Origin: Mytilus galloprovincialis | Lineage: Eukaryota > Mollusca > Bivalvia > Mytilida > Mytilidae | Assembly (NCBI RefSeq): GCF_965363235.1 | Contig: NC_134842.1 | Span: forward strand, 7,343,112-7,407,111 | Length of the DNA: 64,000 bases | Direction: 5' to 3' | Shown: positions 1-15,400 of the stretch, in pieces | Layout: every line of letters starts with the position of its first letter | How positions within the stretch are numbered: position 1 is the stretch's first letter | Position numbers and translations under genes: made by a program | The notes under the pieces: model-generated | The model's input: the letters and a program-made list of their open reading frames with translations, nothing else | Databases searched by the model: none | Told to the model about the DNA's origin: nothing

Positions 1-290
1 TAATTCCTAAAATGTTGGGACCAAAACTCCCAAAATCAATACCAACCTTCCTTTTGTGGTCATAAACCTTGTGTTAAAATTTCATAGATTTCCATTCACT
101 TTTACTAAAGTTAGAGTGCGAAAACTAAAAGTATTCGGACGCAGGACGACGACGACGACGACGACGACGCCGACGCCGACGCCAACGTGATAGCAATATA
201 CGACGAAAAATTTTTCAAATTTTGCGGTCGTATAAAAACCTGTAGGGGCATAGAAAAAAAGTTTTTGAAAATTTTGGAAACTAATTTTAT
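1..290 (-). repeat. Interspersed repeat copy with a GAC/GCC microsatellite
   Basis: The first 60 bases ('gttgggaccaaaactcccaa', then 'accaaccttcctttt') match, in reverse complement, a stretch near 60220-60290, so a dispersed repeat is cut by the window edge. A run of about thirteen GAC/GCC triplets lies at 147-185. The whole block is in an intron or downstream of exon 9 of the minus-strand Nudix/EF-hand gene. Short open frames here come from the triplet run and are not genes. Confidence 0.5.
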
Positions 291-408
291 ACATGTATAC
301 AGAAAAGTAACGAATGAGAAATAAGTTTTAGAAGAAAATATTGAGAAAAAAAAATATATTTCTCTGACAACAAATTTCCAGTTATTTTAAACCTGATATT
401 TCTATTAC

Positions 409-3400
409 CTGTCATATTTAATTTTCTGGGAGGAGAGTTCCTGATAGAATCTAACATCTTTGGACGAAGTCTCTTTGATGATGGTGGTTCCATACTTTCG
501 TCTTTCATAGGTGAGGAATTCTCAACTGGTTTTTCTAATCTAAATCATAAAATAAATACTTTTTGATTCTTGCTCTTAGCGTCTTAAGTAAATACAGTGG
601 AGTCTATATGTGCACTTACTTTCAGGCAAACAGAAACTGTTATATTTTCTTCAATTCTTCTATCTATATTGTTATCATGTATATGTATGATGGATTTTTT
701 TTAACTGGAGGAATTTTCAACCCATATGGTTCAATTCTTGGGGTATAACATGAGATTAAATTTTCTTTAACATCAAACAACCATTATCAGAACCACCCTT
801 TATACCGACAAACGCAAAAAAAAGATGCCCCTTCATTTTTTGTATGACCATATTTCTTCGTTATCCCTTTTTTCATATATATATCCAATGTAAAACCTCA
901 AGAATAAAACATGGAAAATAAATACATCCTTTGTGATAAGACATGCAACTAGTTTTTCATACAATACTGCACTTTTAAGTTACTGTGACTTCATTAATTT
1001 TCGTTTGTACCAATTTTCATGGATTCAGTAAAACTTGCATTTTTATGTATACTCAATTTTGTGGTTCATCAATTTCTGCATATTATCATATACAAAATTG
1101 TATTTCTTTGCACATTTGAATTTGTTGTTCGCCTGTTTATACACGACATCCAAAAAACTTGGTATCCAACCAATAATAAAGAATGCACAGTATATCAAAA
1201 GCTGCATTTGCTAAATTTTGAAATATAAAAATCTTATTCAAACAATTATTTACTTGCTAAATAAACTTACAATTTTAATGATGTTGTAGATGAATGTTGA
1301 AGTCTGAATAGTACTGATGTTCCTCTAAACTTCAATTGTCCTACAGCCTGTAAAAACTCTCCTAATGGTAACTTATTCTTACTCTCAGCTCCAAATAATC
1401 TGTAAAACAATATGAATGTAATAAAAATACATTGTGAATTGTAAAATGTACCCATATGAACATGATGAAAGCATTTGCTGTTTAGTTAAATCTTATGCAT
1501 GCTGAAGGATGTATCATGTAGGAAATGGAGCTCTCGCTGCATTGAAAACTCATTGGTGGCCTTCGGTTGTTTTCTGTTCTTTGGTTGGGTTGTTGTCTCT
1601 GTTTCCATTCTTAGTTCTTTTGTGATTTAAATACAAAATGTACCTTTACTCTTGCATTTGCTGTTTAATATGTTTCAATCTCATGCATACTAAAGGATGT
1701 GTCATGTAGGAAAGAAGAGCTGTCAGTATATTTTTAAATAAAAATTAGCTTTATATTTAGGACCAGATCTGTCGATCTTGGTTCAAGATAGGTTATTAAT
1801 TCTACAACATCATAATGTACATGTGTACTTAGTTTCAAGTTAATGTAACAACAAACTCCTTATAAACTACCTTAAAAACTGTAACCCTAAAAGGGACACA
1901 CTAACAGACTGACTGAATGTCTGACAAACAAAATATTGGATGGAAGAAAGATTGGACAGATAGAATATCAGACAGATGAACAGACCAGGAAACATTGTGT
2001 TCCCTTATGGAAGAAAGATTGGACAGATAGAATATCAGACAGATGAACAGACCAGGAAACATTGTGTTCCCTTATGGAAGAAAGATTGGACAGATAGAAT
2101 ATCAGACAGATGAACAGACCAGGAAACATTGTGTTCCCTTATGGAAGAATGATTGGACAGATAGAATATCAGACAGATGAACAGACCAGGAAACATTGTG
2201 TTCCCTTATGGAAGAAAGATTGGACAGATAGAATATCAGACAGATGAACAGACCAGGAAACATTGTGTTCCCTTATGGAAGAAAGATTGGACAGATAGAA
2301 TATCAGACAGATGAACAGACCAGGAAACAATGTGTTCCCTTATGGAAGAAAGATTGGACAGATAGAATATCAGACAGATGAACAGACCAGGAAACATTGT
2401 GTTCCCTTATGGAAGAATGATTGGACAGATAGAATATCAGACAGATGAACAGACCAGGAAACATTGTGTTCCCTTATGGAAGAAAGATTGGACAGATAGA
2501 ATATCAGACAGATGAACAGACCAGGAAACATTGTGTTCCCTTATGGAAGAAAGATTGGACAGATAGAATATCAGACAGATGAACAGACCAGGAAACATTG
2601 TGTTCCCTTATGGAAGAATGATTGGACAGATAGAATATCAGACAGATGAACAGACCAGGAAACATTGTGTTCCCTTATGGAAGAAAGATTGGACAGATAG
2701 AATATCAGACAGATGAACAGACCAGGAAACATTGTGTTCCCTTATGGAAGAAAGATTGGACAGATAGAATATCAGACAGATGAACAGACCAGGAAACATT
2801 GTGTTCCCTTATGGAAGAAAGATTGGACAGATAGAATATCAGACAAATGAACAGACCAGGTAACATTGTGTTCCCTTATGGAAGAAAGATTGGACAGATA
2901 GAATATCAGACAGATGAACAGACCAGGAAACATTGTGTTCCCTTATGGAAGAAAGATTGGACAGATAGAATATCAGACAGATGAACAGACCAGGAAACAT
3001 TGTGTTCCCTTATGGAAGAATGATTGGACAGATAGAATATCAGACAGATGAACAGACCAGGAAACATTGTGTTCCCTTATGGAAGAAAGATTGGACAGAT
3101 AGAATATCAGACAGATGAACAGACCAGGAAACATTGTGTTCCCTTATGGAAGAATGATTGGACAGATAGAATATCAGACAGATGAACAGACCAGGAAACA
3201 TTGTGTTCCCTTATGGAAGAAAGATTGGACAGATAGAATATCAGACAGATGAACAGACCAGGAAACATTGTGTTCCCTTATGGAAGAAAGATTGGACAGA
3301 TAGAATATCAGACAGATGAACAGACCAGGAAACATTGTGTTCCCTTATGGAAGAATGATTGGACAGATAGAATATCAGACAGATGAACAGACCAGGAAAC

Positions 3401-6400
3401 ATTGTGTTCCCTTATGGAAGAAAGATTGGACAGATAGAATATCAGACAGATGAACAGACCAGGAAACATTGTGTTCCCTTATGGAAGAAAGATTGGACAG
3501 ATAGAATATCAGACAGATGAACAGACCAGGAAACAATGTGTTCCCTTATGGAAGAAAGATTGGACAGATAGAATATCAGACAGATGAACAGACCAGGAAA
3601 CATTGTGTTCCCTTATGGAAGAAAGATTGGACAGATAGAATATCAGACAGATGAACAGACCAGGAAACATTGTGTTCCCTTATGGAAGAAAGATTGGACA
3701 GATAGAATATCAGACAGATGAACAGACCAGGAAACATTGTGTTCCCTTATGGAAGAAAGATTGGACAGATAGAATATCAGACAGATGAACAGACCAGGAA
3801 ACATTGTGTTCCCTTATGGAAGAAAGATTGGACAGATAGAATATCAGACAGATGAACAGACCAGGAAACATTGTGTTCCCTTATGGAAGAAAGATTGGAC
3901 AGATAGAATATCAGACAGATGAACAGACCAGGAAACATTGTGTTCCCTTATGGAAGAAAGATTGGACAGATAGAATATCAGACAGATGAACAGACCAGGA
4001 AACATTGTGTTCCCTTATGGAAGAATGATTGGACAGATAGAATATCAGACAGATGAACAGACCAGGAAACATTGTGTTCCCTTATGGAAGAAAGATTGGA
4101 CAGATAGAATATCAGACAGATGAACAGACCAGGAAACATTGTGTTCCCTTATGGAAGAATGATTGGACAGATAGAATATCAGACAGATGAACAGACCAGG
4201 AAACATTGTGTTCCCTTATGGAAGAAAGATTGGACAGATAGAATATCAGACAGATGAACAGACCAGGAAACATTGTGTTCCCTTATGGAAGAAAGATTGG
4301 ACAGATAGAATATCAGACAGATGAACAGACCAGGAAACATTGTGTTCCCTTATGGAAGAAAGATTGGACAGATAGAATATCAGACAGATGAACAGACCAG
4401 GAAACATTGTGTTCCCTTATGGAAGAAAGATTGGACAGATAGAATATCAGACAAATGAACAGACCAGGTAACATTGTGTTCCCTTATGGAAGAAAGATTG
4501 GACAGATAGAATATCAGACAAATGAACAGACCAGGTAACATTGTGTTCCCTTACTATAATTAAATATCTTCATACTTAGCACTCTTAACAGCATCTTCTT
4601 CCACAGACTCATCATCTAAACTCAAATTCTTAAAGCTTCTGATGTCTTTAACCATGTGTCTGAAATACAACAATAAACACTTTTTAATCAAAGCACATAT
4701 ATAAATTATTGTGTTTTTAAACAAAAATAAAACATTGCTACATGCAGCTTTTTCAACTGTGAAGAAATTTAAACATTTTTCATTAAATTGGTTTAGTGCT
4801 GCTCTACCTGTTGGTGTACTCGTAAGGTCTTCAATAATATATTAAAGATTCATTGTCAAATAAACAAAATTATTTTAATAAAGTTGTCTCATTGGAAAAC
4901 TTACATCTTTTTTACTAATTTCTTGATCTTTATTCAAAATTGTGTATGTATTAAAAATTTAAGTAAAATAGCTGAGAGAAAGCGGTCATGGTCAATTGTA
5001 AGTTTGATGTCAATATATAAACTACCTGAACTCATCATATTGTAAGTGTCCATCAGAGTTTTTATCATAGAATCTAAATATATATCTACATCTCATCTCA
5101 GCAGGCATACCACCATGCTGTGTACTGGGTTCTAATGCAGCTAATCCTAATAATACTTCCTTGAAGGTCAAAAACTTTCTCTTGTGAAGGTCAAATGCTC
5201 TGAAATAAAATATTATAGATCATTAAAACTTTTAAGTCTTTTGTTTCATGGAAACAATGACCTCTAGCACTATAACAAGCATACTACACAAGACCACAGA
5301 GGAATACAACATTTACATTCATTTTAAGGCTGTCCTAACTTTTGTTATTCAAATTTGATTGTTTGATCTATAAAACTGAACATGACTGGATATTGACCTC
5401 TGTTATGGCATTGACATCTGTTATGACATTGACCTCTGTTATGACATTGACAGCTGTTATGATATTGACCTCTGTGACTGGATATTGACCTCTGTAACTG
5501 GATATTGACCTCTGTTGACCTCTGTTATGACATTTTTGATCTGCATTTGTATTTTCTTCTGAATAGCAAATTTTTAAAACTAAAATAATTGACAATCAAA
5601 ACATTTTCTTTTTTAATTACTGTTGCAGCAATATAAATACTTCAAAGTGTGCATCATTAACAAAAGTGAAAACATTCAACAAATTTTCTTTTCCTTTACA
5701 CGAGAAAATTTGAGAATATTCAAACACAAGTGTAGAAAAGAAAGAATCACTACAAGTAAAGTTTAATTACCTGAAGAAATCTGTGACGTTGTCATCAACT
5801 TTTAAACCTTTAAACTGCATGTACTTCTCAAATACCTCATAACTCATATAATGACTTGGTAAACAGAAATCCATATACTCTTGGAAATACAAAGCTTGCT
5901 CTGGAAAAGTGAAAAGATGTGTCAAATAAGATTATGAAATGTTTTAATTTTTCAAGTATTATTAAGAACATCTAGTAAAAGGATTGTGTGACTTCAGATT
6001 TCTATTAAATAAATAATGGTGATGATATAAGAAAAGATCAACTGAACATTTTTAGGAAAAACTATAAATGGATTTAATTTGAGATAACTGGCCTTACAAC
6101 ATAAGAACTAATAAATTCCTACCTTTCTTGCCAAACTTGGCAGATTTGACCCTGATACTAATATATTCCTACCTTTCTTGCCAAACTTTGCAGATTTGAT
6201 CAGTGATTCTGGAGCAGTTAGTTGTGATGAATCTACTTTCTCTGTTTCAATGTATTCCACGCAAGTCTCAACAATGCTGTTACCATGAGCACCTGGTATT
6301 CAAGTAAAAACTATATGTACTTTTATATCATAATATCATACTACTTTCCTCCCCTTACCTCTTTGCAAAAGGTTAATTGTATTTCAAATTTATCTTAATC

Positions 6401-9400
6401 ATGTATGAAATCTGCAGTGTATCAAAATAGGGGTTAGATTTAAATCAGCAGTTTCTCACTATAAACCAAAAAAATAACAAATTACATAGCAATACGATTT
6501 CTTTGTCTCACTGTTGAACTGGTCATGACCAAAAATGAAAGTGAGTCATATATACATGATATAAGATAGCTATCTCTAATAAATATAAAAGAAATGAATC
6601 ATTTAAAGCAGTATGGGCTTTGCTCATTGTTGGAGGCCGTACAGTGACCTGTAGTTGTTAATTTCTGTGTCATTTTGGTCTCTCGTGGAGAGTTGTCTCA
6701 TTGGCAATCATACCACATCTTCTTTTTTTATATACATAATAAAATAAACAAATGACCTGAAGTAAAAACATGTTTAAATGTTACCCCCCCCCCCCCCCCC
6801 CTTTCCACCCTCCTTTAACCCCGCCATATTATGTATGTATGTGCCTGTCTAAAGTCAGGAGCCTGTTGTTTAGTGGTTGTCGTTTGTTTTGTCATATTTT
6901 TTTCCTTAAATTGTTTTGTTATAAATTATGCCTTTATATGTTCTCAATCGATCAATTACTTCACATTTTTAATGCAGACTATATATTATGGGTTTTTCTC
7001 ATTATTGAAGGCTGTACGGTTGCCTATAAATGCTTACATCCAGTGCATTTAAACATTGGTTGATAATAGTCTCAATGGCAATCATGCCATACCTTCTTAT
7101 TATGATGTATGTGTTTATTTACAAAACATTCACATGGGTGTAAAGTAATCAATGACCTTGACACTTAAACAAAAGGTAACAAACCATCGTGGAGGTTTTT
7201 GACATAATGCAAGGGTTCCAACCCCAGTATTCCTGATGGAACAATCTTTAATCTGTCTTCCAGTTCTTCAAACGAAAGCCATACTGCTTCCGGTACACAC
7301 TAATATAAATATAAAGAGAATATTCATAAAATATATTTTTATTGATTAAGGATTTTCGCTCGTCATGTTTTGGAATTTTTGTCAGATTTTCGGAATCCCC
7401 TGGTTTTTATCCATTTGAATGCCTTTAAAAAAAATTGCCCATTGACCCCCATTTTTCTTTTTATAAATCTTTTGCATGTATATTTTTAAGCCATTTGTCA
7501 TGTTTGTAAAAGTCTTAAAAAAATCTTATTTATATTTTAATAGTTTTTGAGAACTTTAACTTGTCAATGATAAAGCTATAAAAAATCAAGAGAGAACATT
7601 TTCCTGCCAAAAAATCAAGCACATTGACCTCTATATATTTTTTTGCTTTTTTGCTTCCTTAATTAATCCCCTAACAATATATACTAATTTTATGAATAGC
7701 TTTTTATTTTGAAACTGAGTAGTGAACTTCCTTATTAATCAAACAAACTTCATCAAGTATAATTTTATGAATTTTGTTCTACTTCTTGACAGACTACCGG
7801 CAAATAAACATATGCTTTAGGTATTGTACATGTTGTATGTGACACATGCAGTCAGAGCTCTGACATAAACAAGTCAGAATAAAATGACTTCCATAGGTCA
7901 GATATAATTTGATGCAAGTGTTGTCTCCCTTCTTGCACTCAACAGAATATGACTTGTACAGGTCAGTTTATGTCAGACTTTAATTTATCATAAAATGACT
8001 TCCACAGGTCAGCTTTTGCATAAAATATTGTGACTTAATATCTTCATATTCTAATAAGATTTATGTCCCTTTTTAATACATTTTGACTTAGAGAGGTCAT
8101 TTTTGTTCTGACTTGAAGCAGTCATTACTACCACTTTGTTATCAATCTCCATAAAATATAGTGATTACTAGTTTCGAATCAAAGAGTTTAAAAAGTGGGG
8201 CTCGTCATACCTTCTTCTTTCCAGAATCTTAACATAATATATTTATCTCATCAAATTCGATCATTTCAAAATTAATACAAACAAAAACCAAAGCAGAAAA
8301 ATGGATCATACAATTTTCTGTCAATATCAATAGATTTACAAAATACAATATTGGATACATTTACTAGTACCATGACAATACTTCAAATCTTCCAAGGAAA
8401 AAATAAGGGATCTATTTTCATCCACTTTTAGCTAAATTTATCAAGAGCAAAACATTTATTATTTTAATATTTCATTGAGGTAAATACTGTTGTGCAAACT
8501 GACTCAAACAAGTCACACTATGTTCTGACTTGAAAGAGTCAGTCAAAACTAAACTTATTTCAACCTTTATGTCTTGTACTGTCATATTGATTTAAAAATG
8601 TATGGGAAAGCCAGATATAGGACAGAGAAAATATTAAAGGTCCCCTAAAGTCACAATGAGGACTATAAAAAAAAATATTTGGTATATTCAATATTTAAAT
8701 GCATTTTCTTTTAAACAGGTCAAATCATGTTTTGACTTATAACAGTCAGCCCAAAACTAAATTTATTGAAATTTTTAGAGTGGGGCACTGACATATGATA
8801 TTAAATGAAAGTATGGGAACGTCAGACATAAGAAATATATGTAAGATCCCCTAAAATAAATAACCATTTGACTTAATTGTTTCTAAACATTTATCAAATA
8901 AATTCACAAATGGCAGATTCAGAAGCAGGGCTTAAAGGAAGTACACCTAGCTTTGATTGGAAAATTTGTTCTGCAATCTGACTTGAACAGGTCAAATCAT
9001 GTTCAGACAAATTGACTTAAACAGGTCAAATGGGCATGTTCGGACAAATTGACTTAAACAGGTCAAATCATGTTCTGACTTAAAAGAGTCTGTCAAAAAC
9101 TAAATGGCTTGCAAAGTTCTGTAAAAGTCGTGCATTATCATGATTGTGATGTGATTGTTAACTTAGAATGTATGGATACAAGTAGGAAAAAAAAATCACA
9201 AAAAATTAAGTCACAATTATAAGAACTATATATATAAAAGATAATTTGGTATATTTTTGATACATTGTATCTTAATATTTCATTGAGGTAAATCCTGTTG
9301 TGCAAACTGACTTGAACAAGTCACATTATGTTCTGACTTCAAGGAGTCAGTAAAAAACTATACTTTAATCAAGTATTGCAACTTTAAGTCTGGGATTGTC

Positions 9401-12400
9401 ATATGCATTTCAGAATGTATAAGAAACTCAGATAAAAGACACCCAATAATAAAGTCACAAAAACGTGGACTATAAAAAAGTGTATTTGGTATACTATTAT
9501 TTAATATTCAAATGTATTTTGTTAACAAATTTCTCCAAATTATTTTAAAATTTTATTATATTTCTGTATTTTCATGACTTTTTTTCTGTTAAATTAACAT
9601 TTGGAACTTTCGGTTTTAAAAAACATTAATTTATTTTAAAAACCATTTGACTGAATTGTTTCTTAAAAATAATTATGAATTAATTAACTCAACAGTAGCA
9701 GATTCAGATATGGAGGGGGCTTAAAGGAAGAAGACTTAGTTTTGATTGGACATTTTTTTTCTCTCTGTCAACTGACTTATTAACAGGTCAAATCGTGTTC
9801 TGACTTCAAAGAGTCAGTCCCAACTAAACTTATTTCAACTTTTAAGTCTAGTTTTTTCATATTGATTTAAAAATGTACGGAAAAGCCAGATAAAAGACAG
9901 AGGAAATAAGGTCCCCATACGGCGCAATAATGAGGACTATAAAAAGTTTATTTTGCATATTCAATATATTTAAATGTATTTTGTTTTAAACCGGTCAAAT
10001 TATGTTCTGACTTCAAAGAGTCAGTCAAAAACTTCACTTTAGCTAATCATTACAACTTTTTAGTCTGGCATTGTCATATGCTTTAAGAATGTATGGGAAA
10101 TTCAGATAAAAGACACCCAATAATAAAGTAACAATAATGAGGACTATAAAAAAATGTGTTTGGTATATTTTATATTCAAATAAATTTTGTTTACAAATTT
10201 CATCAAATCATCTTTAAATTTTATTATATTTTTGTATTTTCATGACCTTTCTTTTCTGTTAAGTTAACACATGGAACTTTTGGTTGTAAAATATATTATT
10301 TTAAACCATTTGACTGAATTGTTTCTAATAAACCTATCAATTAATTAACTCAACAGTAGCAGATTCAGATAAGGGAAAAAGGGGAAGAGAGGGGGGGGGG
10401 CTTAGAAGAAGAAGACCTAGTTTTGATTGGATTTAATTTTCTCTGTAAACTGACTTTAACAGGTCAAATCATGTTCTGACTTCAAAGAGTCAGTCAAAAC
10501 TAAACTTATTTCAACTTTTAAGTCTAGGATTTTCATATTGATTTTAAAATGTATGGGAAACCAGATAAAAGACTGATGAAATAAGGTCCCCTTAAGTCAC
10601 AATAATGAGGACTATACAAAAATGTATTTGGTATATTTTATATTCAAATGTATTTTGTTAACAAATTTCATCAAATTAATATCTTAAAAATTTATTCTAT
10701 TTCCGTATTTTCATGACTTTTTTCTGTTAAGTTAACAAATAGAACTTTTGGTTGTAAAAAACATTATTCTAAAAAACATTTGACTGAATTGTTTCTTAAT
10801 TATTTTTTTTTAACTCAACAGTAGCAGATTCAAATAAGGGGAAAAGGGGGGGGGGGGGGGGGCTAAGATGAAGAAACCTAGTTTGATTGGATTTTTTTTT
10901 TCTGTAAACTGACTTTAACAGGTCAAATCATGTTCTGACTTTTAAGAGTCTGTCAAAACTAAACTTATTTCAACTTTTAAGTCCAGGATTTTCATATTGA
11001 TTTAAATTATATGGAACATTTTTATTTGATATATTGAATATTCAAATGCATTTTGTTTTTTTGAGATTTTCATCAAATTATCAAAAAAAAAAAATATTGT
11101 ATTATTTCTGTATTTTCATGACTTTTCTTTTCTGTTAAGTTAACACATGGAACTTGTGGTTGCAAATTTTTTTTATATTTTAATAACCATTTGACTGAAT
11201 TGTTTCTAAAAAAAATCAGTAATTAATTAACTCAACAGTAGCAGATTGATATTTAGTGGGGAGGGGGATTAGAGGAAGAACACCTAGCTTTGATAGGACA
11301 TTTTTTTCTTGTCAACTGACTTTAACAGGTCAAATCGTGTTCTGACTTCAAAAAGTCAGTCCCATCTAAACTTATTTCAACTTTTAAGTCTAGTTTTTTC
11401 ATATTAATTTAAAAATGTACGGAAAAGCCAGATAAAAGACAGAGGAAATAAGGTCCCCATACAGCGCAATAATTAATGAGGACTATAAAAAAGTTTATTT
11501 TGCATATTGATTATTCAATAATTAAATGTATTTTGTTTTAAACTGGTCAAATTATGTTCTGACTTCAAAGAGTCAGTCAAAAACTTCACTTTAACTTATT
11601 ATTACAACTGTTAAGTCTGGCATTGTCATAAATATATGCATTTAAGAACGTATGGGAAAATCAGATAAAAGACACCCAATAATAAAGTCACAATGATGAG
11701 AACTAATATTTTATATTCAAATGTATTTTGTTTACAAATTTCATCAAATCATCTTTAAATTTTATTATATTTCTGTATTTTCATGACCTTTCTTTTCTGT
11801 TAAGTTAACACATGGAACTTTTGGTTGTAAAATATATTATTTTAAACCATTTGACTGAATTGTTTCTAATAAACTTATCAATTAATTAACTCAACAGTAG
11901 CAGATTCAGATAAAAGGGAAAAAAGGGGGGGGGGCTTAGAAGAAGAAGACCTAGTTTTGATTGGATTTAACTTTCTCTGTAAACTGACTTGAACAGGTCA
12001 AATCATGTTCTGACTTCAAAGAGTCAGTCAAAACTAAACTTATGTCAACTTTTAAGTCTAGGATTTTCATATTGATTTTAAAATGTATGACAAACCAGAT
12101 AAAAGACTGATGAAATATGGTCCCCTCAAGTCACAATATTGAGGACTATAAAAAAAATGTATTTGGTATATTTTATATTCAAATGTATTTTTTTTAACAA
12201 ATTTCATCAAATTTATATCTTAAAAATTTATTTTATTTCTGTATTTTCATGACTTTTTTTCTGTAAAGTTAACATATAGAACTTTTGGTTGTAAAAAACA
12301 TTATTCTAAAAACCATTTGACTGAATTGTTTCTTAAAAAAAAATTAATTATCCCAACAGTAGCAGATTCAGATAAGGAGAAAAAGGGGGAGGGGCTTAGA

Positions 12401-15400
12401 AGAAGAAGACCTAGTTTTGATTGGATTTAATTTTCTCTGTAAACTGACTTGAACAGGTCAAATCATGTTCTGACTTCAAAGAGTACTTATGTCAACTTTT
12501 AAGTCTAGGATTTTCATATTGATTTTAAAATGTATGACAAACCAGATAAAAGACTGATGAAATATGGTCCCCTCAAGTCATAATATTGAGGACTATAAAA
12601 AAAATGTATTTGGTATATTTTATATTCAAATGTATTTTTTTTAACAAATTTCATCAAATTTGTATCTTAAAAATTTATTTTATTTCTGTATTTTCATTAC
12701 TTTTTTTCTGTAAAGTTAACATATAGAACTTTTGGTTGTAAAAAACATTATTCTAAAAACCATTTGACTGAATTGTTTCTTAAAAAAAAATTAATTATCC
12801 CAACAGTAGTCGATTCAGATAAGGAGAAAAAGGGTGGGGCTAAGATGAAGAAACCTAGTTTGATCGGATTTTTTTTTCTCTGTAAACTGACTTAAACAGA
12901 TCAAATCATGTTCTGTAAAAAAAAATTTGAGAAGAACATACTTAGAAAATCAGACTAAGTTTGGTGACTTTGTTGTCCTTCAAGAAGTGGTACATATAAA
13001 TACATAATATTTTCACTACAACTATCTATTGGGTGTTTTTTAAATATATTTTTTTAGCAACATTTATAACTTTGTAATTTATGTTCAATTGTACACTTGT
13101 TATTCTTACCGGTAATATATATTTTTTTGGGAACAAAATCTTGTCAGGGTTTCTTATGGTACTAGCATGACAAGAGCATTCATATTCTTAAATACTCTAA
13201 ACATTAAAAACAAGTCATTATCTTCAGATCATTCTGAGTCTTTCTGGCCTTATTAAATTAAAGTCAGAACATTCAGACTTTCATAATAAGTCAGAACATT
13301 CAGACTTTCATAAGTCAGAACATTCAGACTTTTATAGGTCAGAACATACTGACTTCCAATGTTCTTCTCACTTCTGTAGAAACAAAGACTATCTATATTT
13401 CAAATAAAAGGTTAATGCTTTATGTGGCTAAGCATCTGGGGTAAGAATTATAGATGTGTAACTTCATAGGAAAACATATATGCCATATAATTAGGGATTG
13501 ACCCTGTATGTCATTCAAATCTTCTTGAAATGACGAACAGGAATATTATATGGTTTAGGGGTGGTGATCCAAACCATTTCAAAAAGGGGGATGGGGATGA
13601 CCCCCATGGACTTTCCCTTTATTTCATTTGATTCGTTGTATTGTCCCATATAATAATATATAGGCTTAAGGGGTGGGGATCTCAACCGTTTACAAGTTTT
13701 CAAACATGAGGGGGTGGGGTGACCCCAAGGGACTTTATCTTTATTTCATTTGATTTGTCTTGTTGTCCCTTACACTAATATATATATGGTTCAGGCCTGA
13801 GGGGTGCGGATCTTGACCATTTACATGTTTTCACACAGTAGGGGTGAACCCCCCCCCCCCCAAGGGACTTTCCCTATATTACATTGGGTTTGTTTTATTT
13901 TCCCATACAAGAATATATATAGTTTAGGGGTGGGGATCTCGACCGTTTACAAAATATAAGAACATTCGCAAATGGCAGGGGAGGGGGTAAACCCAGAGAC
14001 TAGCCCGGTATATTTCATTCAAATCAATTTGACATTATAAAAAGGAATATATATGGTTTACAGGTGGGGATCTCGACCATTTTCAAGATATAAGATCATT
14101 CTCAAATAACAAGGGGTGGGGCGACCCATAGAGACTAGCCCAGGGGCGGATCCAGCCATTTTAAAAAGGGGGGTTCCCAACCCAGGATAAAGGGGGGGTT
14201 CCAACTATATGTCCCCATTCAAATGCATTGATCGGCCAAAAAAAAGGGGGGTTCCAACCCCCGGAACCCCCCCTCTGGATCCGCCACTGTAGCCTGGTAT
14301 ATTTCATTATACTTTACAGCGAGAAAAAATTGAGTTAAGGGAGCAGGGATCTCGACTGTTCAACATTGTCAAATGACAGGGGTAGGGTGATCCCTGGAGC
14401 CATGTTCATAATTGAAAAACCCGTTTTGTGAATCTCTTTATAATGTAACTGTTCTCAAGTTAAAATCATTTTTAAAATAAAAATAAAAAAATATTTCGGT
14501 TCTTAAACCCTCCCTTCCCTTTACCTTTATTAAAATTATTCCGATTTCATTTCATTTTCATTAATATCAATATTCAAAAGATCGTTTTTCTCATTGGGAG
14601 AGACGAAAAAACAAATATATTTATAAGCCGCAAACTCGGAAAGGTTAAAAAGTCAATTCATGATTGAGTTTAAAAATAGAAAAATCACGTGATGATGTTC
14701 AGCTCGAAGCAATAATTTTACTTTTAAAATTGCAGTGTTAATACTGTTTAAGACAACACGAGTTGTCTCCCGAAAATAACAGTTCATTATCATAACAACA
14801 TTTTCTGACCTGAACAAGTCAGAATTGTCAGACACCCGGTCATCTCAAAGGCCACGCGTCCGTATTTACAGGTCACGCGCCTTCATGAAACAGCAACAAA
14901 ATCACTTGCAAAGACCTTCTTCACACGCAAAAAATATTAAAATGGCCAAGAAAATACGGAGGTAATATGTATTACCTTCTGAAAATGACCACATTGACCT
15001 AGATTTGCACTAAAAAAACGTAAATAATCACTATATTTTCAATAACTTCTCGTTCGAGAAACTCCCAAAACAACGACTCTCAAACACGTGATCTCTCGCA
15101 AAAAACCACGTGATCGTAATAGAATAGAACAAGGCGTAGGACAAGGAGGGACTCTTAGTGCAGACTTGTACAAAATCTATATAAATACACTTTTAGACAT
15201 TTTAGCTGATTCAGGATATGGAGGCAAAATTGGATCTATTTCTTGTTGTGCTCCTACTTGCGCAGATGATTTAGCCATTCTTAGTAACTGTCCGTATGAA
15301 ACGCAAATTTTAATTGATATTTACTTTGATTTTAGTAAACGTGAGGCATACTTACTACAACCAGCAAAAAGTTGTGTTATACAGTCTAAATCACGTCACC

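Noticed and set aside
4554-4659. Stop codon at the end of exon 7 of the Nudix/EF-hand gene as the true C-terminus
   Set aside because: A GTATGA donor before it joins in phase to a good acceptor at 1399, and exons 8 and 9 continue the frame.
6770-7063. 97-residue plus-strand frame with proline start
   Set aside because: Comes from a poly-C run and a dispersed repeat; no domain.
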